Counted from the first letter of the stretch, positions 1-7,968 are shown. The stretch is DNA of 12,455 bases from Rhodothermota bacterium (GCA_009885415.1 VFKU01000941.1:1-12455); one strand, 5' to 3'. Notes: generated by a model from the letters alone, not told the origin. Made by a program: numbers and translations.

Positions 1-2132
1 GGCGCGCGAATGGTGAAGTTGGAGAGTAGGGGCGCAGCGGTCCCGACGGGATAGAGTACGGCGCGATATTCGCCGGGAGGCAGGCCGAAGGGGACCTCTT
101 CCGCGCCGCCGGGCCGGAGAGTATAGAGAACGCCGTCGCGTGCGACGAGACTGCCGTCCCACAAGGGGCCTTGGCCCTTCGCATCAACCACAGAGGTCGC
201 GCCGCGACGCCGCTCGATCATGAAGAGGTAAGTTCCGCGCGCGTCGGGGCGGCGATCGAGCAGGCGAATGGTGCGGCCGCCCTCGTTGCTGACGCGCACG
301 ACGCCTTCGCCGGTGTCGCCCGCGCTGAGCGCGACATTAATCTTCGGCCCGGGGCGAAGAGTGCCTGCGGCGTCGGTGACGATGAGCGCCGCGGCGGCGA
401 GACCGAGCAAGCCGGCGGCGATTGGCCAGGCGCGGTGTTTCCGCGATGGACGCAGCGCCGTGATTGAGGCGCCGAGCAGGCCGAAAATTCCGGCGAGGGT
501 CAACACGATCCCCGGGCGCAGGAACCACTGGGTGCCCGCGCGGAAGCGCGCGGCGATCGGGTCGAGGCTGTAGGCGGACTCGTGGATGAGGTAGGCCGTG
601 GCGACGAAGCCGACGAGCCACGCGACGAGATAGGCGCGACCGCGAAGCGCGGGGTCGCGCGGGAGTGTGATCGCGCCGGCCGCGGCGGCGAGCGCAAGCG
701 GGAGAAGGAAGAGCCACGCGGCGAGGCCGCCGCCGGGGCCGAAGTTCATCGCGGCGGAGACGAGCGAGGTCGTGCCGAGGCTCGGCGTGAAAATTCCGAG
801 GACAAGGAGGAGCGCGGAGGCGTACGCGAGGAGGAGATCAGGTGCGTTTCGCCGCGAGCCGCCGATGCCGAGGCGTTGGAAGAAGGTCCCCTGGGCGGAG
901 GGCACATCGGCCGCGGCGTTTGCGCCAAGCGCACGATCAATCACGGCCTGCGCGCGGGCGAAGTCTTTTTTGCTGCGCACGATGGCGCGCTCGAAGGCGT
1001 CGTATTCGGGCCGGGCCAGGACGTCCATGCGCAGTTTGTCGCGCGCGGCGGCGAGCATGGCGTTCGCGGTCTCGTTGTCGGCGGTGTAGTCCTTTTTCAA
1101 TTGTTGCAGGCGGTCGTGGGCGAAGGCGACGCCCGCGCGCGCGATGAGGCGTTGCTGCTCGCATTCCTTGCGAAGTTCTTCGACCTCGCGGCTCGCGTCT
1201 TTCTCGGCCATGTTTTGCACTTCGGCGGCGCGTTGGCGTGCGAGCGTGCGGCGGTCGAGCGCGTTGCGCAGGCCTTCGATCAATTCCGCGAGGAGCGGCG
1301 AGTCGTCGTCCGATTCTGCCGGAAGCGAGAGCGTGAAGCCCTCTTGCGGGATGTTCTCCACGGAGAGATCGAGCAGGCCGCCGGCGATGTGCGGATCCTG
1401 CGCGGCAAGCCACCCGCGCAGATTTTGCTGCCGCCGTTCGAGGCGATCGCGACGGGTGCGCAGGCGGTGTACGTTCGTGGTGTATTCGCCCCAGGTCATT
1501 TCGCCGGTGCGCGCGCCGAGGCGGGCCTGCGCGATTTTTTCTTGGGTGTTGGAGAGTTCGATCGCGGTCTCCATCAGGCGCTGGTGGAGTTGGTCGTCGA
1601 GTTGCGCGCGCAACTTGCGCACGCGCGTCAGGTGGCCCTCGAGTTCGGCGAGCAAGACCTCGTCGTCGTGGCTGTTGAGTTGCAGCGTCTCGAGCTGGCG
1701 CGAAAATTTGTAGTCCAGGCTACAGAGCACATCGAGCATGGGAAGCACGTCGAGCGGCAGCGACCCGCGCGAGGAGCGCTTGGCTTTTGGCAGCTCGGGC
1801 ACGTCCGGCGGCGGGGGGCTGTCCGCGAGGTCGAGTTCCGTGTTCGGAGTGGATTCCTCGCCGCTGTCCGGTGCGCGACCGACTTTGGCCATCGCTTTGC
1901 GCGCGGCGCGTTCTTCGGCGGAGGGGGCTTTGAGCGGCCCGCGCACGAGCTCCGGGTGGTCCTTGAGGAAGATATCGGAGACGCCTTCTGGGACGTCTTC
2001 CTTGCGCGGAATGCGGATTTTCTGGCGGCAGGCGATGCATTTGCCGGGCAGGCCGTACATTTTTTCAGACACGCGCATCTTCTGTCCGCACAGACAGTAA
2101 ATGCGCAGTAGGCTGCTTTGTACATCCGGCAT
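1..2132 (-). CDS. Zinc-ribbon, coiled-coil, multi-helix membrane protein (3' end outside window)
   Basis: The frame is open from the ATG at 2132 down to base 1, about 710 codons, with no stop seen. Residues 10-40 hold a zinc-ribbon-like pattern: C13-x-C15, then C32-x-x-C35, with basic residues and 'KIRIP' after it. A charged, proline-rich linker follows (about 45-130). Residues about 150-410 are rich in Glu, Arg, Leu and Gln and look largely coiled coil. Five hydrophobic segments lie near 432-450, 468-489, 500-517, 541-560 and 568-586. The last visible 120 residues look beta-rich and probably lie outside the cytoplasm. The start at 2132 is preceded by GAAGG with a 10-base gap; the next in-frame Met (codon 19) would lose the CxC pair. 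Similar N-terminal ribbons are common in planctomycete-type proteins of varied function. I do not recognise the whole protein and assign no function. Confidence 0.8.
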   Translation of the reverse strand, partial: MPDVQSSLLRIYCLCGQKMRVSEKMYGLPGKCIACRQKIRIPRKEDVPEGVSDIFLKDHPELVRGPLKAPSAEERAARKAMAKVGRAPDSGEESTPNTELDLADSPPPPDVPELPKAKRSSRGSLPLDVLPMLDVLCSLDYKFSRQLETLQLNSHDDEVLLAELEGHLTRVRKLRAQLDDQLHQRLMETAIELSNTQEKIAQARLGARTGEMTWGEYTTNVHRLRTRRDRLERRQQNLRGWLAAQDPHIAGGLLDLSVENIPQEGFTLSLPAESDDDSPLLAELIEGLRNALDRRTLARQRAAEVQNMAEKDASREVEELRKECEQQRLIARAGVAFAHDRLQQLKKDYTADNETANAMLAAARDKLRMDVLARPEYDAFERAIVRSKKDFARAQAVIDRALGANAAADVPSAQGTFFQRLGIGGSRRNAPDLLLAYASALLLVLGIFTPSLGTTSLVSAAMNFGPGGGLAAWLFLLPLALAAAAGAITLPRDPALRGRAYLVAWLVGFVATAYLIHESAYSLDPIAARFRAGTQWFLRPGIVLTLAGIFGLLGASITALRPSRKHRAWPIAAGLLGLAAAALIVTDAAGTLRPGPKINVALSAGDTGEGVVRVSNEGGRTIRLLDRRPDARGTYLFMIERRRGATSVVDAKGQGPLWDGSLVARDGVLYTLRPGGAEEVPFGLPPGEYRAVLYPVGTAAPLLSNFTIRA

Positions 2133-2399
2133 GCGGCAGGGACCTTCTGTGCGCAGCCCGCATCGCGATGACTCGTCGCGCGCCTGGCCCGACCTGTTTC
2201 CCTCGCTCGACTCTACTCTTGCACACCGGGGGCGCATTTACAAGTGTTCGACGGCGAAAACACCGCTGCCATCAAGCGCGCGTCCGTGGGTCCGGGAACC
2301 TTTCGGGCATCGGCCGGGACTTGGATTCATCCCGGCGACTCGGCGATACTTCCTGTTGCACTCGGGCTGCGGGCCTTTTGACGGGGGAAAAGCAGGCGT
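2133..2399. promoter_or_regulatory. Divergent intergenic region and glyA leader with hairpins
   Basis: This 267-base gap separates two divergent genes, so promoters for both should lie here, but I see no strong -35/-10 pair. The best glyA-side candidate is weak: TTGGAT at 2321-2326, an 18-base spacer and GATACT at 2345-2350. A clear hairpin sits at 2313-2336: GCCGGGA pairs with TCCCGGC over a 10-base loop. A weaker bulged hairpin at 2244-2263 pairs GTGTTCG with CGAAAACAC. I compared the region by eye with the glycine, ZTP, THF and SAH riboswitch motifs that can precede one-carbon genes and found no convincing match. No tRNA or small gene is evident. Confidence 0.35.
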
Positions 2400-3920
2400 A
2401 TGGCGCTCATCACGACCGCATTAGCGGAATATCTCGAAAATACCTCCGGCGGCGACGTGGATACCGGTGTGGTGGCGTATCTGGCGAGTTTGACCGAGGT
2501 CGCGCGCGTGGCGCCGGGGGTCTCGCGCGCCATCGTGCAGGAACTGGCCGACCAGCGTGGCTTTTTGAAACTGATCGCGAGCGAGAATTATTGCAGCCTG
2601 GCCACGCAACTGGCGATGGGCAATCTGCTGACGGACAAGTACGCCGAGGGCTTCGTCGGCAATCGCTTTTACGAAGGCTGTGACAACATCGACACGATCG
2701 AGGCCTACGCCGGTGCCGAGGCGTGCAAGCTCTTTGGCGCGGAACATGCCTACGTCCAGCCGCACAGCGGCGCGGACGCGAACATGATCGCCTTCTGGGC
2801 GATTCTCTCCGCGCGCATCGAGACGCCAGCGGTCGAGGCGCTCGGCAAGACTTCCGTGGCGCAATTGAGCGAGGCCGAATGGTTCGGGATTCGCGCGAAA
2901 CTGGGCAACCAACGCTTGCTCGGGATGGATCTCGCTTCCGGCGGGCACCTCACGCACGGCTACCGCTTCAACGTCTCGGCGAAGATGTTCGAGGCCTACA
3001 ACTACGGCGTGAACAAGCAGACGCTGCTGCTCGACTACGACGAAATCGAGGCGCGCGCGAAGGAAGTGAAGCCGCTGGTGCTGCTCGCGGGTTACAGCGC
3101 CTATCCGCGTTCGATCAATTTCCGGCGCATGCGCGAGATTGCGGACAAGGTCGGCGCGGTGTTCATGGTGGACATGGCGCACTTCGCGGGACTGGTCGCG
3201 GGCGGCGTGTTTGAAGGCGACGCGAACCCGATTGCGCACGCGCATGTCGTCACCACGACGACGCACAAGACCCTGCGCGGTCCGCGCGGCGGGATGGTGC
3301 TATGCACGAAGGAATTCGCGCCCTACGTGGACAAGGGTTGCCCGCTCGTCATCGGCGGACCGCTCGCGCACGTGATGGCGGCGAAGGCGGTCGCGTTCAC
3401 CGAGGCGAACCGGCCGGAGTTCCGCGACTACGCGCACCAGATCGTGACGAACGCGCAGGCGCTCGCAAAGGCCTGCATCGCCGAGGGCATGAACGTCGTC
3501 TCCGGCGGCACGGAGAACCACCTGCTGCTGATCGACGTGCGCAGCTTCGGGCTGACCGGAAAGCAGGCGGCGTCGGCGCTCCGCGAGTGCAGTATCACGC
3601 TCAACAAGAACCAGATCCCATTCGATCCGAACGGTCCGATCTCGACCAGCGGCCTCCGCGTCGGCACGCCCGCGCTCACCACGCTCGGGATGGGCCCCAC
3701 CGAGATGAAGGAGATCGCCGGCATTTTCAAGCAGGTGTTGAGCCACACGAAACCGGGCGTCATCGAGTCCGGCCCGAACGCCGGCCAGCCGAGTAAGGCG
3801 AATTTTGTACTCGATCCCCGGGCAGCGCAGGAAGCCCGCGCACGGGTGAAGACGCTGTTGGACCGGTATCCGGTGTACCCCGAGCTGAACCTCTCGTTGT
3901 TGCAGAAACATTTCGGCTAG
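2400..3920 (+). CDS. glyA: Serine hydroxymethyltransferase, long Chlamydia-type form
   Basis: This PLP enzyme interconverts serine and glycine in the cytoplasm, moving a one-carbon unit to or from tetrahydrofolate. Visible motifs are IASEN near residue 60, LTDKYAEG with RFYEGCDNID near 80-100, PHSGADAN near 121-128, SGGHLTHG, VDMAHFAGLVAGG, and VTTTTHKTLRGPRGG, whose lysine (K290) should hold PLP as a Schiff base. At 506 residues it is longer than the roughly 417-residue E. coli enzyme. It has about 30 extra N-terminal residues, including VAYLASL, and an insertion of about 33 residues after MIAFWAILS, before LGMDLASGGH. From memory both extras resemble Chlamydia GlyA. The ATG at 2400 follows a GGGGG/AAAAGCAGG purine stretch. 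The DUF3604 gene starts 12 bases after the stop, so the two are probably co-transcribed. Confidence 0.97.
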   Translation: MALITTALAEYLENTSGGDVDTGVVAYLASLTEVARVAPGVSRAIVQELADQRGFLKLIASENYCSLATQLAMGNLLTDKYAEGFVGNRFYEGCDNIDTIEAYAGAEACKLFGAEHAYVQPHSGADANMIAFWAILSARIETPAVEALGKTSVAQLSEAEWFGIRAKLGNQRLLGMDLASGGHLTHGYRFNVSAKMFEAYNYGVNKQTLLLDYDEIEARAKEVKPLVLLAGYSAYPRSINFRRMREIADKVGAVFMVDMAHFAGLVAGGVFEGDANPIAHAHVVTTTTHKTLRGPRGGMVLCTKEFAPYVDKGCPLVIGGPLAHVMAAKAVAFTEANRPEFRDYAHQIVTNAQALAKACIAEGMNVVSGGTENHLLLIDVRSFGLTGKQAASALRECSITLNKNQIPFDPNGPISTSGLRVGTPALTTLGMGPTEMKEIAGIFKQVLSHTKPGVIESGPNAGQPSKANFVLDPRAAQEARARVKTLLDRYPVYPELNLSLLQKHFG

Positions 3921-3932
3921 CTCGATTCGAAG

Positions 3933-5924
3933 ATGCGCCGGCTTGCCTGCGTAATTCTCGCGTGTGGGGCGATAATTTCCCGCAGCTACCCGCAAGACGT
4001 TAGCGTTTTTTCTCCGCGCGCCGCGCGCATCGTCGAGGGCACAAACACGAGCCGGGCGACGTTATATCCCGATACGATGACGGCGGCGGCGATTGGGGAT
4101 TACTCTGCGCTGATTGCGATCGGGAAGGTTGGGATTGCGATTGGCGGCGGGTTGTTGGTGGATTTTCCGAAGGCGTGGTTTACAAATCCTTTGCCGCTAG
4201 TGAAGCCGATGCAGACGGGCGATCCGGCCGGGCCGCATTTTCTCGAGTGCCGGACGTATCGCGAGGGCGCATCGCTGGAGGTTTCCGTCGATCATCGAAA
4301 TTTCGATGGGAGCATCGAGCGCTTCCGCCACGTCGTAAAGGCGATCGTGCGCGGGCATGCGCTCTTTGAAGGCGACACGATCCGCGTTTCGCTCAAGCAC
4401 ACGACGGCCCCGATTATCTCCGGCGCGGACGCGGTGCGCGTAGCGGTGGATGCCGCGGGCGATGGGCGTTTCGTGCTCGCCGCCCCCGCGCCGTATGTGG
4501 TCCATCCGGGCCCGGCGGTTTCCGCGCTGATCGTGGCACCGAGCGACGCCGTGGTTGGCCAGGCGCTGGAATTACATGTCTCGCTCTTCGATCGATTCTA
4601 CAATCTTGCCGAGGGCTTCTCCGGCGAACTCGCGATCGCCGGACTCGGCCCCGAGGCTATCCCGTTGACTATGGGCGTCGGGCGCGCGATCGCGAAGGTC
4701 TCGTGGACGCCCGGCGACGCGGGCTATGCCTTTCCCGAGTTGACCGGCGCGCTACACGCCTTCGGCGGTCCGGTCCGCGTACATGCGACGCCGCCGGCCC
4801 GGCGCGTGTATTGGGGCGATCTGCACAGCCACTCGGACGCGAGCAAGGACGGCATCGGCACGGGCGAGTATGCCTTCGCGCGCGAGGCGACGCGTCTCGA
4901 TTTTTATGCCTCGACCGAGCACGGCATCGACGACGGCTCCGTCGAGCGCGTCGCGCCCGGCGACAGCATCTCGCCCTCGGAGTGGGATACGAACATCGAG
5001 AACGTGAAGCGGTTTTATGAACCCGGGCGCTTTGTCAGCTTGCTGGGCTACGAGTGCAGCTTGCCGAGCGGCCATCACAACGTGATCTATCGCGGTCTCG
5101 AAGGCCGGCCCTGGCCCGAGCACCGTGTGAAGTCGGTCGAGCGCTTGTGGGAGTTGCTCGTCGCTGGCGATGCGATCACGATTCCGCATCACCTCGGTAT
5201 TCTTTGGGGCGGCCGCGACACGCCGGTCACCGGGCCGGAACTCCAACCGATTATCACGGGTGGCGGCGTGGGCGGGCCGAAGCTGGACTGGACGCGCGAG
5301 CACCATGCCGCGCTGCGCCCATTGCGCGAGATTTACTCGGCGCACGGGCAGTCGGAGTTTTTCGATCGCGGCGATGCGCTCGCGTATGAAAGCGTGAAGT
5401 ATACCGGCGCACGCAGCGCGGAGGGCCCGCACTACGCGCGCGATGCGTGGGCCGCGGGCTTGCCGATGGGCGTCATCGCCTCGAGCGACGACCACCAGGC
5501 GCACCCGGGCCTGCCGCATAACGGCCTGGCGGCGGTCGTCGCGCCGGAGCTAACACGCGACGCCGTTTTTGATGCGCTGCGCAACCGGCGGAGTTACGGC
5601 ACGACCGGTGCGCGTATCTTGATGGAGTTCTCAGCGGGAGGATTCGAGATGGGGCGGGAGGGAAAGGCCTCTGGCGCAGTCTTGGGCCGCGCGGTGGTCG
5701 CCGCGCCCAGCCCGATTGCGTATGCGGAGGTGCTTCGCTTAGACGCCGATGCCAAGGAGTGGAAGTCGCTGGCGCGCTGGGAGCATCCGGGGCGTCTGAT
5801 GGAACAGAATTTCACGGTCAACGTCGCCGCTCCGACGATGATCTATTTGCGCGCCGAGTTGGAAGACCAGACCAACGGCAGGATCGCGCGGGCGTGGAGT
5901 TCGCCGATTTGGCTCGCGCCTTGA
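3933..5924 (+). CDS. Exported DUF3604 (PHP-like) putative metallohydrolase
   Basis: This is a 663-residue DUF3604 family protein. The family resembles PHP-type metal-dependent phosphoesterases or amidohydrolases, but its substrates are largely unknown. The N terminus (MRRLACVILACGAII) looks like a short export signal ending near SYPQ. 'ILAC' loosely resembles a lipobox, though the hydrophobic run is short. Residues 30-290 form a beta-rich N-terminal part. The catalytic-like part begins with YWGDLHSHSD (Y293 to D302; H298 and H300 are likely metal ligands). It continues with STEHG (E329, H330), GYECSLPSGHHN (H381, H382), IPHHLG (H419, H420) and SSDDH (D519, D520, H521), the set expected for a metal centre. 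The start has only a weak ribosome site (GAAG), so translation may be coupled to glyA 12 bases upstream. The pairing with glyA does not suggest a substrate. Confidence 0.88.
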   Translation: MRRLACVILACGAIISRSYPQDVSVFSPRAARIVEGTNTSRATLYPDTMTAAAIGDYSALIAIGKVGIAIGGGLLVDFPKAWFTNPLPLVKPMQTGDPAGPHFLECRTYREGASLEVSVDHRNFDGSIERFRHVVKAIVRGHALFEGDTIRVSLKHTTAPIISGADAVRVAVDAAGDGRFVLAAPAPYVVHPGPAVSALIVAPSDAVVGQALELHVSLFDRFYNLAEGFSGELAIAGLGPEAIPLTMGVGRAIAKVSWTPGDAGYAFPELTGALHAFGGPVRVHATPPARRVYWGDLHSHSDASKDGIGTGEYAFAREATRLDFYASTEHGIDDGSVERVAPGDSISPSEWDTNIENVKRFYEPGRFVSLLGYECSLPSGHHNVIYRGLEGRPWPEHRVKSVERLWELLVAGDAITIPHHLGILWGGRDTPVTGPELQPIITGGGVGGPKLDWTREHHAALRPLREIYSAHGQSEFFDRGDALAYESVKYTGARSAEGPHYARDAWAAGLPMGVIASSDDHQAHPGLPHNGLAAVVAPELTRDAVFDALRNRRSYGTTGARILMEFSAGGFEMGREGKASGAVLGRAVVAAPSPIAYAEVLRLDADAKEWKSLARWEHPGRLMEQNFTVNVAAPTMIYLRAELEDQTNGRIARAWSSPIWLAP

Positions 5925-5958
5925 TTGAGCGGTGAACGTACGTCGTCGGATCTGCGCC

Positions 5959-6003
5959 GCCCAACTCTGCTGGGCTTAGTAAAGCGGCAGCTATCGCTGC
6001 CGC
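5959..6003. repeat. Two adjacent intergenic hairpins
   Basis: Two stem-loops lie 8 bases apart just downstream of the DUF3604 gene. The first pairs GCCCA (5959-5963) with TGGGC (5971-5975) over 7 bases. The second pairs GCGGCAGC (5984-5991) with GCTGCCGC (5996-6003) over a TATC loop, a perfect 8-base stem. No T-run follows, so this is not a classic intrinsic terminator. It could stabilise the upstream transcript's 3' end, weaken read-through, or be a REP-like repeat. The rest of the 5925-6091 gap holds only the promoter and ribosome site of the next gene. Confidence 0.5.
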
Positions 6004-6036
6004 AGTCCAAGGAGTCTGCATCTGTTTCGATCGAGC

Positions 6037-6065
6037 TTGTCTCGGCCAGGATCTGCCACTACAAT
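6037..6065 (+). promoter_or_regulatory. Putative sigma-70-type promoter for the DUF3500 gene
   Basis: TTGTCT (6037-6042, four of six consensus bases) and TACAAT (6060-6065, five of six) are separated by exactly 17 bases. Transcription would start near 6072, leaving a leader of about 20 bases that contains the GGGAGGG ribosome site. The match rests on consensus only. It suggests the DUF3500 gene can be transcribed independently of glyA-DUF3604. Confidence 0.45.
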
Positions 6066-6078
6066 CGGTCGACTGCCT

Positions 6079-6085
6079 GGGAGGG
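6079..6085 (+). promoter_or_regulatory. Strong ribosome binding site of the DUF3500 gene
   Basis: GGGAGGG lies 6 bases upstream of the ATG at 6092. It fixes that start, which also yields a complete signal peptide. Confidence 0.75.
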
Positions 6086-6091
6086 CCCCTG

Positions 6092-7120
6092 ATGCGCGCT
6101 GCGACTGCACTATCGCTCCTATTCTTCGTGACCTCGGCCGTTCATGCCGACCCGCCCGCATCGATCGTTCGCATGACGGAGGCGGCGCAGAAATTTATTG
6201 CGTTGCTGGATGACGCGCAGCGGGGGCTGGCGCTGAAGCCGATGAACGACGCGGAGCGGGTGGCTTTCAAGCCGGTGCCCTTTCCGATTGTCGGGCTGCG
6301 TTTCGACGGGATGAAGCCGGAGCAGGTCGCGCTGTTGCACGAATTGCTCAAGACTGGCCTGAGTGCGGAGGCGTACCAGAAGCTCACCGAGATTATCCGC
6401 ACGGACGATGTGCTGTTGACGATGGAGCAGGGCCGAGGCCGTGCGCCAGCCTTTCACGGAAGCCGCAACTACAACATCATGTTTTTCGACACCCCAAAGG
6501 CCGGCGGTACATGGAGCTGGCGCTTCCACGGGCACCACATCTATCTCTCGTTCACGATTGTGAAGGGCGAACTCTTCGCGACGGCGCCGGGTTTTTTCGG
6601 CGCGGAGCCGAACGACGTCAGCGAGGGGCAGCCCGGCGCGCCGTGGCGCATCATGGCCAACGAGGAAGACATGGGCGCGAACTTGTACACCTCGCTCGAC
6701 GCCGCGCAGAAGGCGGCGGCCACGATCGCGACGGAAGTGCCCAACGATATGGTGAGCGGTCGCGCGAGCAAGGTGGACCCGATGGCGCCGACGGGCATTG
6801 CGTGGACCAAGTTCACGAAGGAGCAACAAGCGGCGCTCCAGGCCCTGGTGCTCGAGTACTGCAACCACAGCGCGGACGATCTGCGCTTTGAACGACTCAA
6901 GCGGGTCGAAGATGGAGGCTGGGAGAAATTGTACTTCGCGTGGATCGGCGATCCGGCGCGAGGCCAGCGCAAGTATTACCGCGTGCAAGGCCCGCAGTTT
7001 CTCATCGAATACTGCGCGGTCGCGCTTTCTCCGAACCATATTCATACCGTTTGGCGCGATTTCAACGGCGATTACGGCCGCGACTTGATCGCGGAACACT
7101 TGGCGTCGAACCCGCACTGA
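6092..7120 (+). CDS. Exported DUF3500 family protein
   Basis: This 342-residue protein matches what I know of the DUF3500 family, whose function is unknown. Residues 1-19 form a signal peptide with a hydrophobic core (ALSLLFFVTSAV) and a V-H-A site before D20, so the mature protein is outside the cytoplasm. Recognisable family features are YNIMFFDTP, WSWRFHGHHIYLSFT (H146, H148, H149), a TAPGFFGAEPNDV stretch, and near the C terminus NHIHTVWRDFNGDYGRDL (H316, H318, W321, R322, D323). The clustered histidines and acids could bind metal, but that is inference. It follows a secreted DUF3604 gene and precedes a secreted alpha/beta hydrolase gene 97 bases on, so the three may share an extracytoplasmic role. 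Length and both conserved ends look complete. Confidence 0.88.
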   Translation: MRAATALSLLFFVTSAVHADPPASIVRMTEAAQKFIALLDDAQRGLALKPMNDAERVAFKPVPFPIVGLRFDGMKPEQVALLHELLKTGLSAEAYQKLTEIIRTDDVLLTMEQGRGRAPAFHGSRNYNIMFFDTPKAGGTWSWRFHGHHIYLSFTIVKGELFATAPGFFGAEPNDVSEGQPGAPWRIMANEEDMGANLYTSLDAAQKAAATIATEVPNDMVSGRASKVDPMAPTGIAWTKFTKEQQAALQALVLEYCNHSADDLRFERLKRVEDGGWEKLYFAWIGDPARGQRKYYRVQGPQFLIEYCAVALSPNHIHTVWRDFNGDYGRDLIAEHLASNPH

Positions 7121-7167
7121 GGGGAATGGGAAGTATGAGAAGAACGGGAAGAATAGGATCGAAGGGC
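7121..7167 (+). other. Purine-rich imperfect repeat tract
   Basis: The bases just after the DUF3500 stop are almost all purines on the plus strand, with recurring GGGAA/GAAGAA-like units (GGGAAT, GGGAAG, AAGAAC, GGGAAG). It could be degenerate simple-sequence DNA. No hairpin or gene is apparent here. Confidence 0.4.
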
Positions 7168-7203
7168 TGAATGCCGGTCTGGGGAAGATGGCTGGCTGCT
7201 TGG

Positions 7204-7211
7204 GAGAGGAG
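7204..7211 (+). promoter_or_regulatory. Ribosome binding site deciding the hydrolase start
   Basis: GAGAGGAG lies 6 bases before the ATG at 7218. It favours that codon over the in-frame ATG at 7188, which would put ten extra residues ahead of the signal peptide. Confidence 0.7.
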
Positions 7212-7217
7212 TTTGCG

Positions 7218-7955
7218 ATGAGATTTTCATGGAGCTTGGTGGCATTGCTGTTCGCAGTTTGGCCTGCGGCGGCGGAAGAAGAATTCTTTGATTCCGAGGG
7301 CGTCAAGATCCGGTATTTGGACGAGGGCAAGGGCGAGGCGGTGCTGCTCATCCACGGCTACACCGCGAATGGGAGCCTGAACTGGCGCGGGCCGGGGATT
7401 GAGCAGGCGCTGGCGGAGAAGTACCGCGTGATCATGCCGGACGTGCGCGGACACGGCCGCAGTGATTCGGCGCCGGAGGGACAGAACGGCATCCACGTCG
7501 TCGAGGACATGGTGCGGCTGCTGGATCATTGCGGCGAGAAGCAGGCGCACATCGCGGGCTACTCGATGGGCGGGATGATTTCGATCAAGTTTGCGACGCT
7601 GCACCCCGAGCGCGTGCGTTCGTTGATGATCGGCGGCATGGGCTGGTTGCCGGAGGGCAGCGAGTCCGTGAATAAATTTGCGACGGACACGGCGGAATCC
7701 CCTCGGCTCCAGGCGAGCCTGCGCGGTTTCACCGAATTTGGTACGAGCGAGGCGGCGATGAAGGCGCTCGCGATGCCGATCAAAGTGATCGTCGGGACAA
7801 ACGATAACCTTACGCGGCGGGTCGATTTGTGGAAGGGCATCGTGCCGAGCCTGGATGTGTTGTATGTGAACGGGGCGACGCACCAGGGCTGTGTGTTTGC
7901 GCCGGAATTCAAGCAGGGCGTGCTTGATTTCGTCGCGGCACACGCGGGGAACTAG
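7218..7955 (+). CDS. Exported alpha/beta-fold hydrolase
   Basis: This 245-residue alpha/beta hydrolase probably cleaves an ester or a similar bond of an unknown substrate. Residues 1-19 are a signal peptide with an A-A-A site before E20, so the enzyme is likely periplasmic. The oxyanion-hole motif HG is at 46-47 (LLIHGYTANG), and DVRGHGRSD follows strand 4. The nucleophile elbow is GYSMGG (S116), the acid is probably D196 in VGTNDN, and the base is H222 in ATHQG, so the triad appears intact. The cap between about residues 130 and 185 is short. An in-frame ATG at 7188 exists, but the ribosome site and signal peptide favour 7218. The gene runs with the DUF3500 gene 97 bases upstream and ends at a palindromic repeat facing sppA. 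Confidence 0.92.
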   Translation: MRFSWSLVALLFAVWPAAAEEEFFDSEGVKIRYLDEGKGEAVLLIHGYTANGSLNWRGPGIEQALAEKYRVIMPDVRGHGRSDSAPEGQNGIHVVEDMVRLLDHCGEKQAHIAGYSMGGMISIKFATLHPERVRSLMIGGMGWLPEGSESVNKFATDTAESPRLQASLRGFTEFGTSEAAMKALAMPIKVIVGTNDNLTRRVDLWKGIVPSLDVLYVNGATHQGCVFAPEFKQGVLDFVAAHAGN

Positions 7956-7968
7956 CGACGCGGAGCGG

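Noticed and set aside
582..2111. A 509-codon plus-strand open frame opposite the zinc-ribbon gene
   Set aside because: It mirrors the opposite-strand gene in high-GC DNA. Its translation is rich in Arg, Ala, Gly, His and Val without motifs, while the minus frame gives a zinc ribbon, heptad-like segments and clean membrane helices.
2133..2399. A possible glycine, ZTP, THF or SAH riboswitch before glyA
   Set aside because: The hairpins are real, but I could not place the conserved core bases of any of these classes by eye.
6119..7351. A 410-codon minus-strand open frame opposite the DUF3500 gene
   Set aside because: It overlaps a gene with a signal peptide, strong ribosome site and family motifs, and its own product shows no recognisable feature.
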